Assembly (NCBI GenBank): GCA_963734635.1
Contig: CAVTIA010000003.1
Span: 992,001 to 1,056,000 of the forward strand
DNA length: 64,000 nt
Source: DATCJA01 sp963734635
GTDB taxonomy: Bacteria > Acidobacteriota > Vicinamibacteria > Vicinamibacterales > UBA2999
Direction: 5' to 3'
In this document: positions 1-8,684 of the stretch, piece after piece
Numbering within the stretch: the stretch's first letter is position 1
How the letters are laid out: every line of letters begins with the position of its first letter
Made by a program: the position numbers and the translations under genes
Notes under the pieces: model-generated
Databases searched by the model: none
What the model was told of the DNA's origin: nothing
What the model saw: the letters and a program-made list of their open reading frames with translations, nothing else

Positions 1-1
1 A

Positions 2-1795
2 TTTCGCCACCGTCTCGGCCAGATAACTGAGCGGAACTCTCTGGAACTCGTGCCCTTTCTGGATCTTGGCGGCCAGCTCTTCGATCGTGTCAGCGCTGAA
101 AAAGAAGCCGTTGGTGGGCGACGTGAACGGCGGATTGATGTTCCACTTGTCGCGTTCCACGGCAGCTCGATCGAAGATCGTCCAGATCGGCCCCGAGAAG
201 TAGTCCGGAGCTTTTGAGCCCTCGTTCATGGCCAGCGCCGCATGAACGCTATTGGGCTCGGCATAGGTCGCCCTGATATTGGCAACGCTTGCATTCCGCC
301 AGTCGAGCTGCACGTGCTCGAGTCCCTTATTCGGCTGTCCCTTCGCAGGCCCCGCCGGAAACGCCGCGCCGCCCTCCCGTATTGTGATCAGCATTTCGTT
401 GAAGAATCGCTTTCCTACCTGGTTCACCACGATCAGGTGCTGGAAGGAGTCCGCGCCGAGAACAATGCCCGTGGATCCACGGAACGGGAATGTCGGGTGG
501 CCCGGAAGCATGTCGGTGTACGGGTCGCGCGTGGCAAGCGTTCCGGGGAAATGGAACGTGCTGCCGTACGAAAGGTTCTGGTGCATGCCCGCCAGGTTCG
601 CCCCGACTCGCATGCCGGCGATGATGCCGCTCGCGTCCTGACCTCGAGGTCCCAGCATCGCCCAGCCACTCGACACGAACGCCGGCTCCCGCCACGCCGG
701 GTAGAACATGCTGCGGAACTGCGGGTTCGCGCCATGCCCGCCAGCGCCGATGACGATTGCCTTGCGAGCCCTGATGTAAATCGTCTCGGTGCGGTCGTCG
801 ACGTTGCCGTTCTGCCAGAGGCTTTCGAGACGGGCGCCCGTCTGCGGGTCGAGTCGTGGTGAGTAGCTCGCCCGAATACCGACTACTCTGCCCGAGAACT
901 GCTGCTCGCGAACGATCTCGTCCATGTGGCGGTTGAGAATGAAGCGAACGCCCTTCTCCCGCGCGCTGAACTCGAGGCCCCTCGAGAGCGCAGCGCCGTT
1001 GGTGCGTGCGCCGGGGCTGGCCACCTTGGCACCGTCCATCATGAAGCGCGGCGCAAAGTGGCTCGAGCTCACTCCCGTGATGCCGGCGTCCTGCTTCGAG
1101 ACCGTTCCCTTCTTGATGTCCGTCGTCTCGCCTTCCATGAGGAAGGTGACCGCACGCCTGGCGCGCGACATGCCCCCGTTGCCGTGCGTGCCGGATATCC
1201 GGCCCATGCGCACGTAATTGGTCGTCAGGAATTCCCTGGTGGCGGAGCAGTTCTCGGCATAGGCCCGATGCAGATCACGGTCGTTGTAGCGGTACGGCGC
1301 CTGCGCCGCGGCGTCCATCACCGACCAGTCGGTGTGATCCCTGAATAGGAAGTCCACATCCTCGGTCAGCTCCTCGACGCTATGCTGCCGCGGAGCGGTG
1401 ACGAATCCTTCGCGGTCGCTCTCGCCGGCGATGTCTCTCAACTGAAGAGGATCTCCACCGCCAAGAGAGATCTGACCTCCGCTGTGCAGCATCTTGCCGC
1501 CAATGTCGAAATTCTGATCGACGACGATCACCGAGGCCCCGAGATCGCGCGCGCGAATGGCGGCCGGCAGCCCCGTGCAGCCGGCACCGATGATCACGAC
1601 GTCCGCCTCGTAGTTCCACTGAACGGCGTCGACCGGGGACACCTGCGATAACGCATTCCCGGACGACGACAGTGCCGAGCCGCCCACGCCGGCAGCCACA
1701 CCGACGCCGGCCGCCGCTCCGGTCTTGACGAAGTCGCGCCGACTGACGGCTTTCGTGCTTCGATTCTTCTGGTCGTCGTCTTGTTTCTTGGCCAT
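2..1795 (-). CDS. Tat-exported FAD-dependent oxidoreductase (fumarate reductase/flavocytochrome c-like), 3' end cut by window edge
   Basis: The frame stays open from an ATG at 1795 to the window edge (598 codons), so the C-terminus is missing. The N-terminus carries a twin-arginine motif (SRRDF) followed by an Ala/Gly-rich hydrophobic stretch, indicating folded export to the periplasm. A dinucleotide-binding fold follows: VVIIGAGCTGLPAAIRARD binds FAD, and an acidic residue ends the second strand (VIVIDQ). A second FAD-contact strand reads AIVIGAGGHGANPQ. This arrangement matches the FAD_binding_2 family (succinate dehydrogenase/fumarate reductase flavoproteins, urocanate reductase, ketosteroid dehydrogenases). 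The substrate cannot be read from the sequence. No haem or FMN-attachment domain is visible in the part present, so the electron partner would be a separate protein. Confidence 0.8.
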   Translation of the reverse strand, partial: MAKKQDDDQKNRSTKAVSRRDFVKTGAAAGVGVAAGVGGSALSSSGNALSQVSPVDAVQWNYEADVVIIGAGCTGLPAAIRARDLGASVIVVDQNFDIGGKMLHSGGQISLGGGDPLQLRDIAGESDREGFVTAPRQHSVEELTEDVDFLFRDHTDWSVMDAAAQAPYRYNDRDLHRAYAENCSATREFLTTNYVRMGRISGTHGNGGMSRARRAVTFLMEGETTDIKKGTVSKQDAGITGVSSSHFAPRFMMDGAKVASPGARTNGAALSRGLEFSAREKGVRFILNRHMDEIVREQQFSGRVVGIRASYSPRLDPQTGARLESLWQNGNVDDRTETIYIRARKAIVIGAGGHGANPQFRSMFYPAWREPAFVSSGWAMLGPRGQDASGIIAGMRVGANLAGMHQNLSYGSTFHFPGTLATRDPYTDMLPGHPTFPFRGSTGIVLGADSFQHLIVVNQVGKRFFNEMLITIREGGAAFPAGPAKGQPNKGLEHVQLDWRNASVANIRATYAEPNSVHAALAMNEGSKAPDYFSGPIWTIFDRAAVERDKWNINPPFTSPTNGFFFSADTIEELAAKIQKGHEFQRVPLSYLAETVAK

Positions 1796-2166
1796 GTGTT
1801 TACCTCACTTGAAACGCCACTGGGCAAACCAACCAAGGGCTTCCCCTACGTAGGGGCCTCGACAGCTGCCAATCGGCGCGTCGGAATGGGTAACCGGTGG
1901 TCGTTGGCGCATTCTACGCCCGGTCGGGGCGAGCGGCGCAACAGAACTTACTTTCCGTAGTCAGGGCGACTCGCGGGAGGATTTCCGGCATGGTATCGTG
2001 GGATCACCGTCGCGGTCATATGGACGAGCGACGCCCAAAAAAAGGCTTTCAGCGACCACGCTCTCCGAATTCCGGGAGCACCACTATACGGTCGCGGCCG
2101 GGAGGTGCATCTATGGCAAATAGCACCGGAGGCAGTCGCTAGACTGCTTCCCTCGTTTCGTAAGAC

Positions 2167-2198
2167 AAGAAAGGCCGGCGGAAACGCCGGCCTTTCTT
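2167..2198. terminator. Perfect 14-bp hairpin with GAAA tetraloop
   Basis: AAGAAAGGCCGGCG pairs without mismatch with CGCCGGCCTTTCTT around a GAAA loop. The stem ends are A/T-rich on both sides, so it can act as an intrinsic terminator in either direction. It lies downstream of pal (minus) and could also stop read-through towards pal from the left. Confidence 0.7.
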
Positions 2199-2207
2199 AT
2201 TGATAGC

Positions 2208-2228
2208 GGCGGGCCGTGAAGGCCCGCC
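2208..2228 (-). terminator. Second hairpin directly after pal
   Basis: GGCGGGCC and GGCCCGCC pair around a GTGAA loop, about 16 bp past the pal stop codon. It has no U-tract of its own. It probably works with the stronger hairpin just beyond it. Confidence 0.5.
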
Positions 2229-2244
2229 CTACGGTTCCTGATTT

Positions 2245-2817
2245 CTACTTGGCGGTGATGACCGGGTGACCGCGCCTGTTCAGGTGCCAGCAATTCTCAG
2301 CGGGATTGCTGCAGACGGGCGCTTCTTCGCCCATGCTGACGATGAGGATGCGTTCCGGGGTGACGCCGAGGCTGCTCAGATAGTCCTTCACGGCATTGGC
2401 GCGACGCTCCCCGAGCGCGATGTTGTATTCGCCCGTGCCGCGATCGTCGCAGTGGCCCTCGATCGTGACGCGCGTGGACGACCATCGCCGCAACCAGTCA
2501 GCATTCTTTTGCAGGATGACCCTGCCCTCATCCCCGATCGTCCAGTCATCCAGATCGAAATGGACGTCGGCCAGCGGACGCTCGGCGTTGAGTTGGTCCA
2601 GGGTCTTCTTGGCGAAGAGTTCGTCTTCGCTCAGGCCACGGGAACCGGTCGCTGTATCAGAGGGGACGTATGGCGGAGGGGATGGAGGAGCCGGCTGGGT
2701 GGCCGGTGCCGGGTTTGCACCGCCGGCGGCCGTCGCTGGCGGCACTTTCTTGCCGCACCCAGCGGATACGATCGTCGCGCACAGAATCATCAATCCTACG
2801 AAGTGCATGCGTTTCAT
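2245..2817 (-). CDS. pal: Peptidoglycan-associated lipoprotein (Pal/OmpA family)
   Basis: A 190-residue lipoprotein that anchors the outer membrane to peptidoglycan within the Tol-Pal envelope complex. The start at 2817 is preferred over longer in-frame options because an AGGAGAG ribosome site lies just upstream and the protein then begins with a signal peptide ending in a lipobox (VSAGC, Cys at about residue 20). A Pro/Ala-rich linker (about 30-50) leads to an OmpA-like domain (about 80-185) with the peptidoglycan-binding signatures FDLDDWTI, IEGHCDDRGTGEYN and LGERRANAVKDYL. The family usually has D-E or D-D in the HTDxRG-type motif, and here it reads HCDDRG. It stands alone without tolB or ybgF next to it, so the rest of the Tol system must be elsewhere. 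Two hairpins follow the stop codon. Confidence 0.95.
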   Translation of the reverse strand: MKRMHFVGLMILCATIVSAGCGKKVPPATAAGGANPAPATQPAPPSPPPYVPSDTATGSRGLSEDELFAKKTLDQLNAERPLADVHFDLDDWTIGDEGRVILQKNADWLRRWSSTRVTIEGHCDDRGTGEYNIALGERRANAVKDYLSSLGVTPERILIVSMGEEAPVCSNPAENCWHLNRRGHPVITAK

Positions 2818-3155
2818 TGCTCTCTCCTTGCGCTCATTCCTTTTCGCACCAGCAGCGCGTCTGGCCTCACACGAACCCGATTGCGGACCTGTCGTTGAAT
2901 CCATGTGCAGGTCTCGGAAGTGCGGGCAGGCCGACGGGGGCCTCTAACGAAGGTCTCGGCTGATCTCCGCAAAGTCTTGAGGCTTCCTCCGCTCCTTGAT
3001 GAGCGCGCATAATGTCGAGCCCTCGAAGAGCAAGGGACAAGCCAGCCAAGAATGGCGGGAGCGTTGGAAGGGACCGCTACACCGGACCGCGCTATGCCGT
3101 GGAGAACCTCGTAAGGCGTGGTGACTTGCCGAGCTCCCGCGGATCCGGCTTCCTG
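2818..3155. other. Intergenic: pal leader and tail of the PagL-like gene
   Basis: This holds the pal ribosome site (AGGAGAG next to 2817) and presumably its promoter. I see no clear -35/-10 pair, no repeat and no small gene. Plus-strand open frames here are antisense shadows of the flanking genes. Confidence 0.4.
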
Positions 3156-4364
3156 CTACGAGCGCGACCGCTTGATGATTCTGAAACCTGCGCCGACCTC
3201 CAGGAAGTCGGCTCTGCGGCCCTTAATCGAGCGAATGGCGAAGAGGCCCCACAAGCGGTCGTTGACGTAGTATCGCCAGCCGTACCGCATATAGAACCGC
3301 GGGCTCGGATCGTCGAAACCGCGCGCAACACTGTATCCGGCCTGCACGAGGGCACCGAACCGTTCGATGACGTGCTCGTACCCGCCATAGAGTCCGATCG
3401 CCAACCGTTGCCCGGCCCCTGGTCGCCACTGCACAGGGTTGCCCTCGATGATGTCGACTCTCGCCCCGGCTGCCCCGTCGTACGTCAGATCGGTCCCGGC
3501 AGCGACCTTGCCGTATCGATAGAAGTGCCGCTGCAATCCGGATGTGAACTCGAGGGCACCGTAGCCGCGGCGAACAATCGGGTTCCGGTGCTCGATGACG
3601 TTCTTGCCGCCTATAGCGCTGCCCATGACAAATTCCCACGCCGGTTGAAATGGCGGCACAGGTCTGACCTGTGCCGCCCGTTCGGGAACGAAGTCGTACC
3701 GGAACGACACGCTTGGACCGATCACGTTGATCCCCGAGTTCGGCTGGCGCATGCCACCGTTCGACCGGTGCGTAAAATCGATTCCCGCGTAGACGCTCGT
3801 CTTCCGCGTCGTCAGGTAGCGAAGATAGAAACCCCAATCGATACGCGCGTTCACGTTCGAGCCCAGCACCGTCCGATAGTCTTTGGTCTCCTCGCTGAAC
3901 TCCTTCCAGTTCCACGAGACCCCCATGCCGAAATCGGTCGTCATCTGTACACGTTTGCTCAGCCGGGCAAACGGCCAGGAAAAGAATGTGTAAGCGTCCA
4001 GCGGCCTGCCGGTCTCGACACCATCGCCGAACGATGCCATCGAAAAGCCGAAGCCATACGTTGGCAGGCCGTACAAGTGGTGCCAGTCGCGGCTTCCGTC
4101 CGTCTGTCTCCCGACCTCGAACGTTATGTTGGAAAGCCAATGCGTGCGTTCATCGGCAGGGGTCTCGCCCGTTTCGAAGGGGTTCTTCGGAAGGACAAAG
4201 GCAGGAGTGAACCCGACGCGCGTGAACCACTGACCGCTCTTCAAGTCTTGACCCGCGCCTGCGTGTGCCCATGTCATCACCAGGCAGAAGGTAATCGCTA
4301 TGATGCGATGGCTCAGCTTGTGAGGCAGTTCGACCGCGCCACTCAATGCGTTCTTCCCATACAT
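3156..4364 (-). CDS. PagL-like acyloxyacyl hydrolase / lipid A 3-O-deacylase family outer membrane beta-barrel
   Basis: About 402 residues, much longer than classical PagL (about 170). The N-terminus has a hydrophobic signal segment ending near HAGAGQ. The rest is rich in alternating aromatic beta-strands, and the chain ends in a short strand (GAGFRIIKRSRS). The family signature is clear: FTHRSNGGMRQPNSGIN, with the catalytic His (about 199) and Ser (about 201) spaced as in PagL. In PagL the acidic triad member sits 14 residues after the His, but that position is Asn here (about 213). The enzyme class removes the 3-O acyl chain of lipid A in the outer membrane. Activity here is therefore inferred, not certain. 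The start is unsure: a GTG at 4406 would add 14 residues, and neither start has a strong ribosome site. Confidence 0.7.
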   Translation of the reverse strand: MYGKNALSGAVELPHKLSHRIIAITFCLVMTWAHAGAGQDLKSGQWFTRVGFTPAFVLPKNPFETGETPADERTHWLSNITFEVGRQTDGSRDWHHLYGLPTYGFGFSMASFGDGVETGRPLDAYTFFSWPFARLSKRVQMTTDFGMGVSWNWKEFSEETKDYRTVLGSNVNARIDWGFYLRYLTTRKTSVYAGIDFTHRSNGGMRQPNSGINVIGPSVSFRYDFVPERAAQVRPVPPFQPAWEFVMGSAIGGKNVIEHRNPIVRRGYGALEFTSGLQRHFYRYGKVAAGTDLTYDGAAGARVDIIEGNPVQWRPGAGQRLAIGLYGGYEHVIERFGALVQAGYSVARGFDDPSPRFYMRYGWRYYVNDRLWGLFAIRSIKGRRADFLEVGAGFRIIKRSRS

Positions 4365-4465
4365 GTGGAAGCTCGCGTGAGCGGCTGCAAAAGTGCGACC
4401 TCCCACCCATCGGCGTCACTCGCACCGTACGTGGGACGTTACGCCGCGACATGCAGCGGGACGTT

Positions 4466-5536
4466 CTAATGAATGGTGGCTTTGAACCCGATCGACAAAT
4501 CAGGATCGGTGTTCCAGCGGACGCGAAACGGTAGGTTCAGGTTCTCGCGCGCGTAGAAATGCGCGGTCACCTGCCGCGAGCCAGCGCGGAACCGGTGGGC
4601 CACACCGAACGTGATGTCGCCATATCCCCTGTCGAACGCGGTCGTTCCAGTGCGTACGTATGGAGTGGAGCTTCCGCCGACCTGCAGGTTGAAGGAGCTG
4701 TTCGTGGACAGTTTGAGCTCGGAGCCCACGGAGAAACCGTAGGCCCAGCCCTTGAGGGGCAGATTCCAAACGCTCATGCTGTCCAACGCTCGCGTGGCGC
4801 GGATGTCACCGTGAAAGGCCGCCCATTCGAGCAGCTTCTTGTCGAGGCTCACGCCCATTCCGATGAAGTTCCCTTCACTGAAGCGAGAACTCCCCGCCAC
4901 GTTCAGTCCTGCGCGTGCGGAAACACTGGGTCGTGTGGAAGAGGGATCGCGATCGAGAAGCGCCATCTTCGCGCCCACGTAGACGTCTCCGACTCCCGAC
5001 CCGATCCCGGCGTCACTGTAAATGCGCGAACCACCTCTCTCGATAAACGTGCCCAGCGGCGGGCGTAGCGCCTCCTGCGTTCGCAGCGTATTCTGCGCAG
5101 ACTTGCTGCCGGTCATCGACGTCCAGATATTCTCGAAACCCTCGATGAATCCGTTGAGCACACCGGCGTTCCTCTGGTGAAACTGAAGACGACCTCCGAT
5201 CTCGAACCGGGGGATACCGGTGAACTGGAATCCACGGCGATAGTCGAGACCGATGGTGTGGGTCTCGTACCGCTGCGTAAACAGAAAATCGTTTGCCTGC
5301 TCGCGATAGAAGTAGTTCGCCGCCACCGCGTGAATCGAGAAGACATTCGAGCGATCCGCCGTCACCGTGCTGGTCTCCATCGGCAGCACATAACCGCGCC
5401 CGTCGGTGCCGGCCTGATCGACCGGGGCCGGGCCCAAAGGAATCCATGAAGGCACCGTCTCCTGCGCACGGGCGGTCTGCGCGAGCAGGAGCATGAACAC
5501 TGAGACAATGAGCGTTCCGATGGGTATACGCGGCAC
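4466..5536 (-). CDS. DUF3187-like outer membrane protein
   Basis: A 356-residue exported protein. Residues 1-24 form a clean signal peptide (hydrophobic core then ARAQ). The mature part looks like a beta-barrel, with alternating strands and features I associate with DUF3187 proteins: a strand with NDF, a Tyr-rich LDYRRGFQFTG segment, a fully repeated G-x-G turn pattern (SDAGIGSGVGDVYVG), and strong amphipathic strands to the C-terminus (DLSIGFKATIH). It lies upstream of, and in the same direction as, the PagL-like gene, about 100 bp away, so both may be transcribed together as an envelope pair. Substrate or ligand is unknown. Family assignment is from memory of the pattern, so it is moderate. 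Confidence 0.6.
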   Translation of the reverse strand: MPRIPIGTLIVSVFMLLLAQTARAQETVPSWIPLGPAPVDQAGTDGRGYVLPMETSTVTADRSNVFSIHAVAANYFYREQANDFLFTQRYETHTIGLDYRRGFQFTGIPRFEIGGRLQFHQRNAGVLNGFIEGFENIWTSMTGSKSAQNTLRTQEALRPPLGTFIERGGSRIYSDAGIGSGVGDVYVGAKMALLDRDPSSTRPSVSARAGLNVAGSSRFSEGNFIGMGVSLDKKLLEWAAFHGDIRATRALDSMSVWNLPLKGWAYGFSVGSELKLSTNSSFNLQVGGSSTPYVRTGTTAFDRGYGDITFGVAHRFRAGSRQVTAHFYARENLNLPFRVRWNTDPDLSIGFKATIH

Positions 5537-5630
5537 GAACGCTCATCCTAAACCGGGCGACAGCAGGCCACAAGGTGTGGGAAAAGAAGGAGACCGGAGC
5601 AGGGGAAAGAAAGAGACCGGAGGAGCGCGA

Positions 5631-5665
5631 ACCGGCGCGGGCGCGTGGGGTGCGCCCGCGCCGGT
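5631..5665 (-). terminator. 14-bp GC-rich hairpin after the DUF4136 gene
   Basis: ACCGGCGCGGGCGC pairs perfectly with GCGCCCGCGCCGGT around a 7-base loop. It starts 6 bp after the DUF4136 stop codon on the minus strand and is followed by a pyrimidine-rich stretch, which suits a terminator for that gene. Confidence 0.6.
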
Positions 5666-5670
5666 CAGAT

Positions 5671-6207
5671 TCACTCTTCTGAGAGAAACTTCTTGCCGAA
5701 CATCTTGTCGATCGCCTTGTCGATCCTCTCAGCGTTCTTCGCTGGATTGTCCGAGACCGTGTCGGTCGCGGAGCCACGCCAGACGAGCTTCTTGGTCTTC
5801 GCGTCGAAGAGGTCGACGACCAAGGTTCCCTTGAGGTACGTCTTTACGGTCGTCTCGACGCCTCCAGGACCCCAGCCGCCCCAGCCCCAGCCGCCCCACC
5901 CGGTGTAGAACGATTCGAGCTTCTGACGTTCCTGCGTCGATACATTTGCGGTAACCGCAAGGTCCGCCTGACCTGCAGGTGCCTTCACCCAACCTCTTCG
6001 ACTCATTGCCGCGTCGACGGCTGCCATGACCCGGTCATTGACGAGATCATTGCCGGGCATTGGATTGGTATTCGGCGCCCAGTAGTAGGTCTTGTACGAC
6101 GCGAAATTGGCCGACGGATCGAAGTCGGTGTACACGGTCTGCGCCCACGAGACGCCGGTGCCGACCACAAGCGCTACGGCCACGTACCACGCTCTGACTC
6201 TTAACAT
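5671..6207 (-). CDS. DUF4136 domain-containing exported protein
   Basis: A 178-residue protein, exported by a signal peptide ending at SWAQ (about residue 23). DUF4136 is visible as VYTDFDPSANFASYKTYYW near the N-terminus, followed by N-D-RVMAAVDAAMSRRGW and a C-terminal GTLVVDLFDAKTKKLVWRG strand pair. A Trp/Gly-rich insert (GWGGWGWGGWG) sits mid-protein. The start at 6207 is chosen because GGAGG lies at good spacing upstream and it begins directly with the signal peptide. Family members are often lipoproteins of unknown function; this one has no lipobox Cys. It lies 100 bp behind the multihaem cytochrome gene on the same strand and is followed by a strong hairpin. Confidence 0.85.
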   Translation of the reverse strand: MLRVRAWYVAVALVVGTGVSWAQTVYTDFDPSANFASYKTYYWAPNTNPMPGNDLVNDRVMAAVDAAMSRRGWVKAPAGQADLAVTANVSTQERQKLESFYTGWGGWGWGGWGPGGVETTVKTYLKGTLVVDLFDAKTKKLVWRGSATDTVSDNPAKNAERIDKAIDKMFGKKFLSEE

Positions 6208-6307
6208 CTGCCGCCTCCAGTCGAGCCCACGAGCCTGGCCGGGAGATCGCGCGGATGAGCGCGTGTCGCAGCGCTCAGGCATTGGGCATGACAGCCCACT
6301 GTGGCGC

Positions 6308-7429
6308 TCACCGAAAATCGAGCAAGTCGCGGACCAGGGGCTTCGCCTTTACCGGACAGGTGCTCGCGCCGCGGACGGTCGGCCCCCGTGATTGCTTGAA
6401 GCTGGCGAGGGCTGCGCGCACGTTGATGTCGTCCGGGTGAGCTGTAAGCGCTTTCTCGAGTGTCTCGATTGCCGCATCTACCCGGCCACCGGAGTGCAGA
6501 GCCACTGCGTAAACGTACGCGAAACGAACGTTTCCCGGCTCGAGCACGCTGGCACGCTCCAGTTCACCGAGCGCCTCACCAGTTCGGCTCAGTCGCACCA
6601 GAGCGAGGCCGAGAGCATGGTGAAGCATGCCGTTTCGAGGCGCGATCTCAAGGGCTTGTCGCACCACCCGTTCGCCATCGGCGTCGCGCCCGAGCAGGCG
6701 GAGCAGATCAGCGAGATTCACATAGGCGGGGAGGAAGGAGGGCTCCAATCGGATTGCCGCTTTGAACTCGTCTTCGGCCTTCACGGCGTCTCCGCGACTT
6801 CCATAGAAGGTTCCGAGGTTGACACGTGCCTCCGGACGATCGGCGTTGTACAGCTGTGTTTCGACGAACTCGCCGGCCGCGCGTTCGAACGCGGCACGCT
6901 CGTCTGCCCTCAGTTGATCGGCCGGCACGCCGGCAACCAGGCTCGCGGCTTCGATCCGCAGTGCCCGGAGCGGGTCGGAAAGCAACGGGGCCACCAGCGG
7001 CAGCCGGACGTTCGGCGGGATGCCGGCGAGCGACTGGAGTGCCCCCAGACGAACGAGCCCATTCGGATCGCGCACGCTTCTGGCCACAGCATCGAGCGTC
7101 GCCCGGCTTGCTGAGGCGTCGAGATTCGCCACGGCCGTCGCCCGAACGATTGCCGGCTGCGTGCCGTCATTGGCAATGGCGCCCAGCTGATCCTGCCGAT
7201 TTGGTGCTGTCGGACCGTCAGCGTCGAAAGCCGCCGCAAACCGCTGGTACCCCTGCGGATCGTGTCCATACCACGCCTTCACCTGCAACGCAGCCCAATC
7301 GGCGGTGCGGTTCGTGTGACAGCCGGTGCACGCGTTTGGCGTGCCGAGCGCGACCGATAGATCCGGGCGCGGCACGCGCAGACTGTGGTCGTGCCGCGGA
7401 TCGACGACCATGTAGCTGGTCGTCGGCAT
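6308..7429 (-). CDS. Multihaem cytochrome c with HEAT-like and TPR repeats, C-terminal part (after frameshift)
   Basis: This is the downstream half of the gene that begins near 8683. The halves are in different frames only because of one extra base at about 7514. This half carries the last haem site in frame (CTGCH) and the one before it (CVGCH, overlapping the shift region). A helical block of about 100 residues resembles HEAT repeats (LDASASRATLDAVARSV, GLVRLGALQSL). Four tetratricopeptide units end the protein (ARVNLGTFYGSRGD, LPAYVNLADLLRLLG, MLHHALGLALVRLSR, RFAYVYAVALHSGG). Cytochromes of this layout are periplasmic electron carriers in Acidobacteriota and Planctomycetota, and the TPR part likely binds a protein partner. 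Any start codon inside this half would be an artefact of the frameshift. Confidence 0.75.
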   Translation of the reverse strand: MPTTSYMVVDPRHDHSLRVPRPDLSVALGTPNACTGCHTNRTADWAALQVKAWYGHDPQGYQRFAAAFDADGPTAPNRQDQLGAIANDGTQPAIVRATAVANLDASASRATLDAVARSVRDPNGLVRLGALQSLAGIPPNVRLPLVAPLLSDPLRALRIEAASLVAGVPADQLRADERAAFERAAGEFVETQLYNADRPEARVNLGTFYGSRGDAVKAEDEFKAAIRLEPSFLPAYVNLADLLRLLGRDADGERVVRQALEIAPRNGMLHHALGLALVRLSRTGEALGELERASVLEPGNVRFAYVYAVALHSGGRVDAAIETLEKALTAHPDDINVRAALASFKQSRGPTVRGASTCPVKAKPLVRDLLDFR

Positions 7430-8683
7430 GTGGCAGCCGACACAGGCGGCGCCGGCGCTGCCAGCCGCGTGGTTGTGGTGCGACGCCGTGTCGTACTTCT
7501 TCGGAAGGTGACAGCGTCGCGCAGAGCGTGTTGCTCTCGGCCCGTACTTTTCCGGTGTGCGGGTTGTGGCAGTCGCTGCAGGTCACACCCTGCGCGTACA
7601 TCTTGCTCTGCAGGAACGACCCCCAGTTGTACACCTCGTCGCGCTGCTGGCCGTCGGCATAGTAAAGGGGCGTAGAGAGAAGCGCCGGGCGATAGTGATC
7701 GAGGAACGGTTTGCCGGCTTCGTACCCCTCCGCAATCTGGCCACGTCGCGCGTGACATTGTGCGCATACCTCGATCTCTCGCTCGGTTGCGCGCGGATGT
7801 GAACGGAAGGCATTGCCGCTCGCCGGATTGACACTCCAAGTGCTGCCCTGCCGCTCATGGAGCTGTACATTCAGGCCCTTGGCCTCATCTCTCGATGCTG
7901 GCCGGCCTGATCCGAGCGTTGCCGCCCACTCCACATGACGCGACGCCGGGCCGTGACACGCTTCGCAGCCGACGCTGATCTCCGACGAGCGCGTCTCGAA
8001 CCGATCGGCGGCACGGTCGTAGGCCTTGCGCAGCCCGGTGGAATGGCAGTCCGCGCACATGAAGTTCCAGTTCTGCGCCGGCCGCGTCCAGTGCAGCTCG
8101 TCCTCATGCGTAATCCGCTCCTGGGGATAGAGATGAAACCAGCGTTGGCCACCTTCATTCTTCGGGCGGGCGTCCCATGCGATTGACGGCACCTGCAACC
8201 GCCCATCCGGGAACTCGACGAGATACTGCTGTAGTGGGTACACGCCAAACGTGTATTTCACCCGGAAGTCGGCAAGCCGTCCGTCGCGGCCGTCCGTTCT
8301 CAGATAGAAAGCGCCGTCGCGCTTCGCGAACGTGCTCGTGGTCCCCGCATAGGTAAACGTGGAACCGCTGAAATCGCCGAGCACGGTCTTTTCGTTCGCC
8401 TCGGCCATGGCGTCGTGGTGTTGCGAGGCTCGCCACGCCTCGGTTTGACGACGATGGCACGAGACGCATGCGTCGCTGCCCACATACCGTGCTGCGACGA
8501 TGGGCCGGGATTGCCGGCGGCTGTTGTCTCTCGGCCGTCTCCGTGCCAGGCGATGCCAGCGCACCGCAGCAGCCAGACCGATCGTTGCCACCGCAACGCA
8601 GCACCAGAACGCCGCGGCGCCAGTCCGGTTCCGTTCAGGCGTGCCGCCGGCCGGCTCCGAGGTGTGGGCGTCCTTTTCGTCAC
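7218..8683 (-). CDS. Octahaem cytochrome c family protein, N-terminal part (frameshifted)
   Basis: The N-terminal half has a single membrane-spanning segment (AAAFWCCVAVATIGLAA) and then haem-binding CxxCH sites: CVSCH, CADCH, CEACH, CAQCH and CSDCH. A sixth, CATCH, is split by an extra base at about 7514. With the two in the downstream half the intact protein would have eight. The fold resembles cytochrome c554/paired-CxxCH proteins. Beyond about 7514 this frame reads nonsense (residues after NTLCAT). The start is also odd: the membrane segment is in frame, but the only good start is a GTG at 8683 in another frame. One more A in the AAAA run (8674-8677 on the plus strand) would join them. 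That GTG would nearly overlap the stop of the HAD gene, suggesting co-transcription. Confidence 0.8.
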
Positions 8684-8684
8684 C

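Larger units (their letters stand above)
1796..2244. other. Intergenic region upstream of the FAD oxidoreductase
   Basis: No convincing gene lies here. It holds the 5' leader of the FAD oxidoreductase on the minus strand and the two hairpins listed separately, which end the pal transcript. Short plus-strand reading frames (for example 1897-2142) show no recognisable protein features. Confidence 0.5.

Noticed and set aside
3012..4469. 485-codon open frame on the plus strand, antisense to the PagL-like gene
   Set aside because: It mirrors a clear minus-strand gene with a signal peptide and family motif. High GC at third codon positions opens long antisense frames. It has no domain or ribosome site.
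7500..7530. Programmed ribosomal frameshift in the cytochrome gene
   Set aside because: There is no slippery heptamer, no internal Shine-Dalgarno-like element and no obvious downstream stem. A one-base error explains it better.
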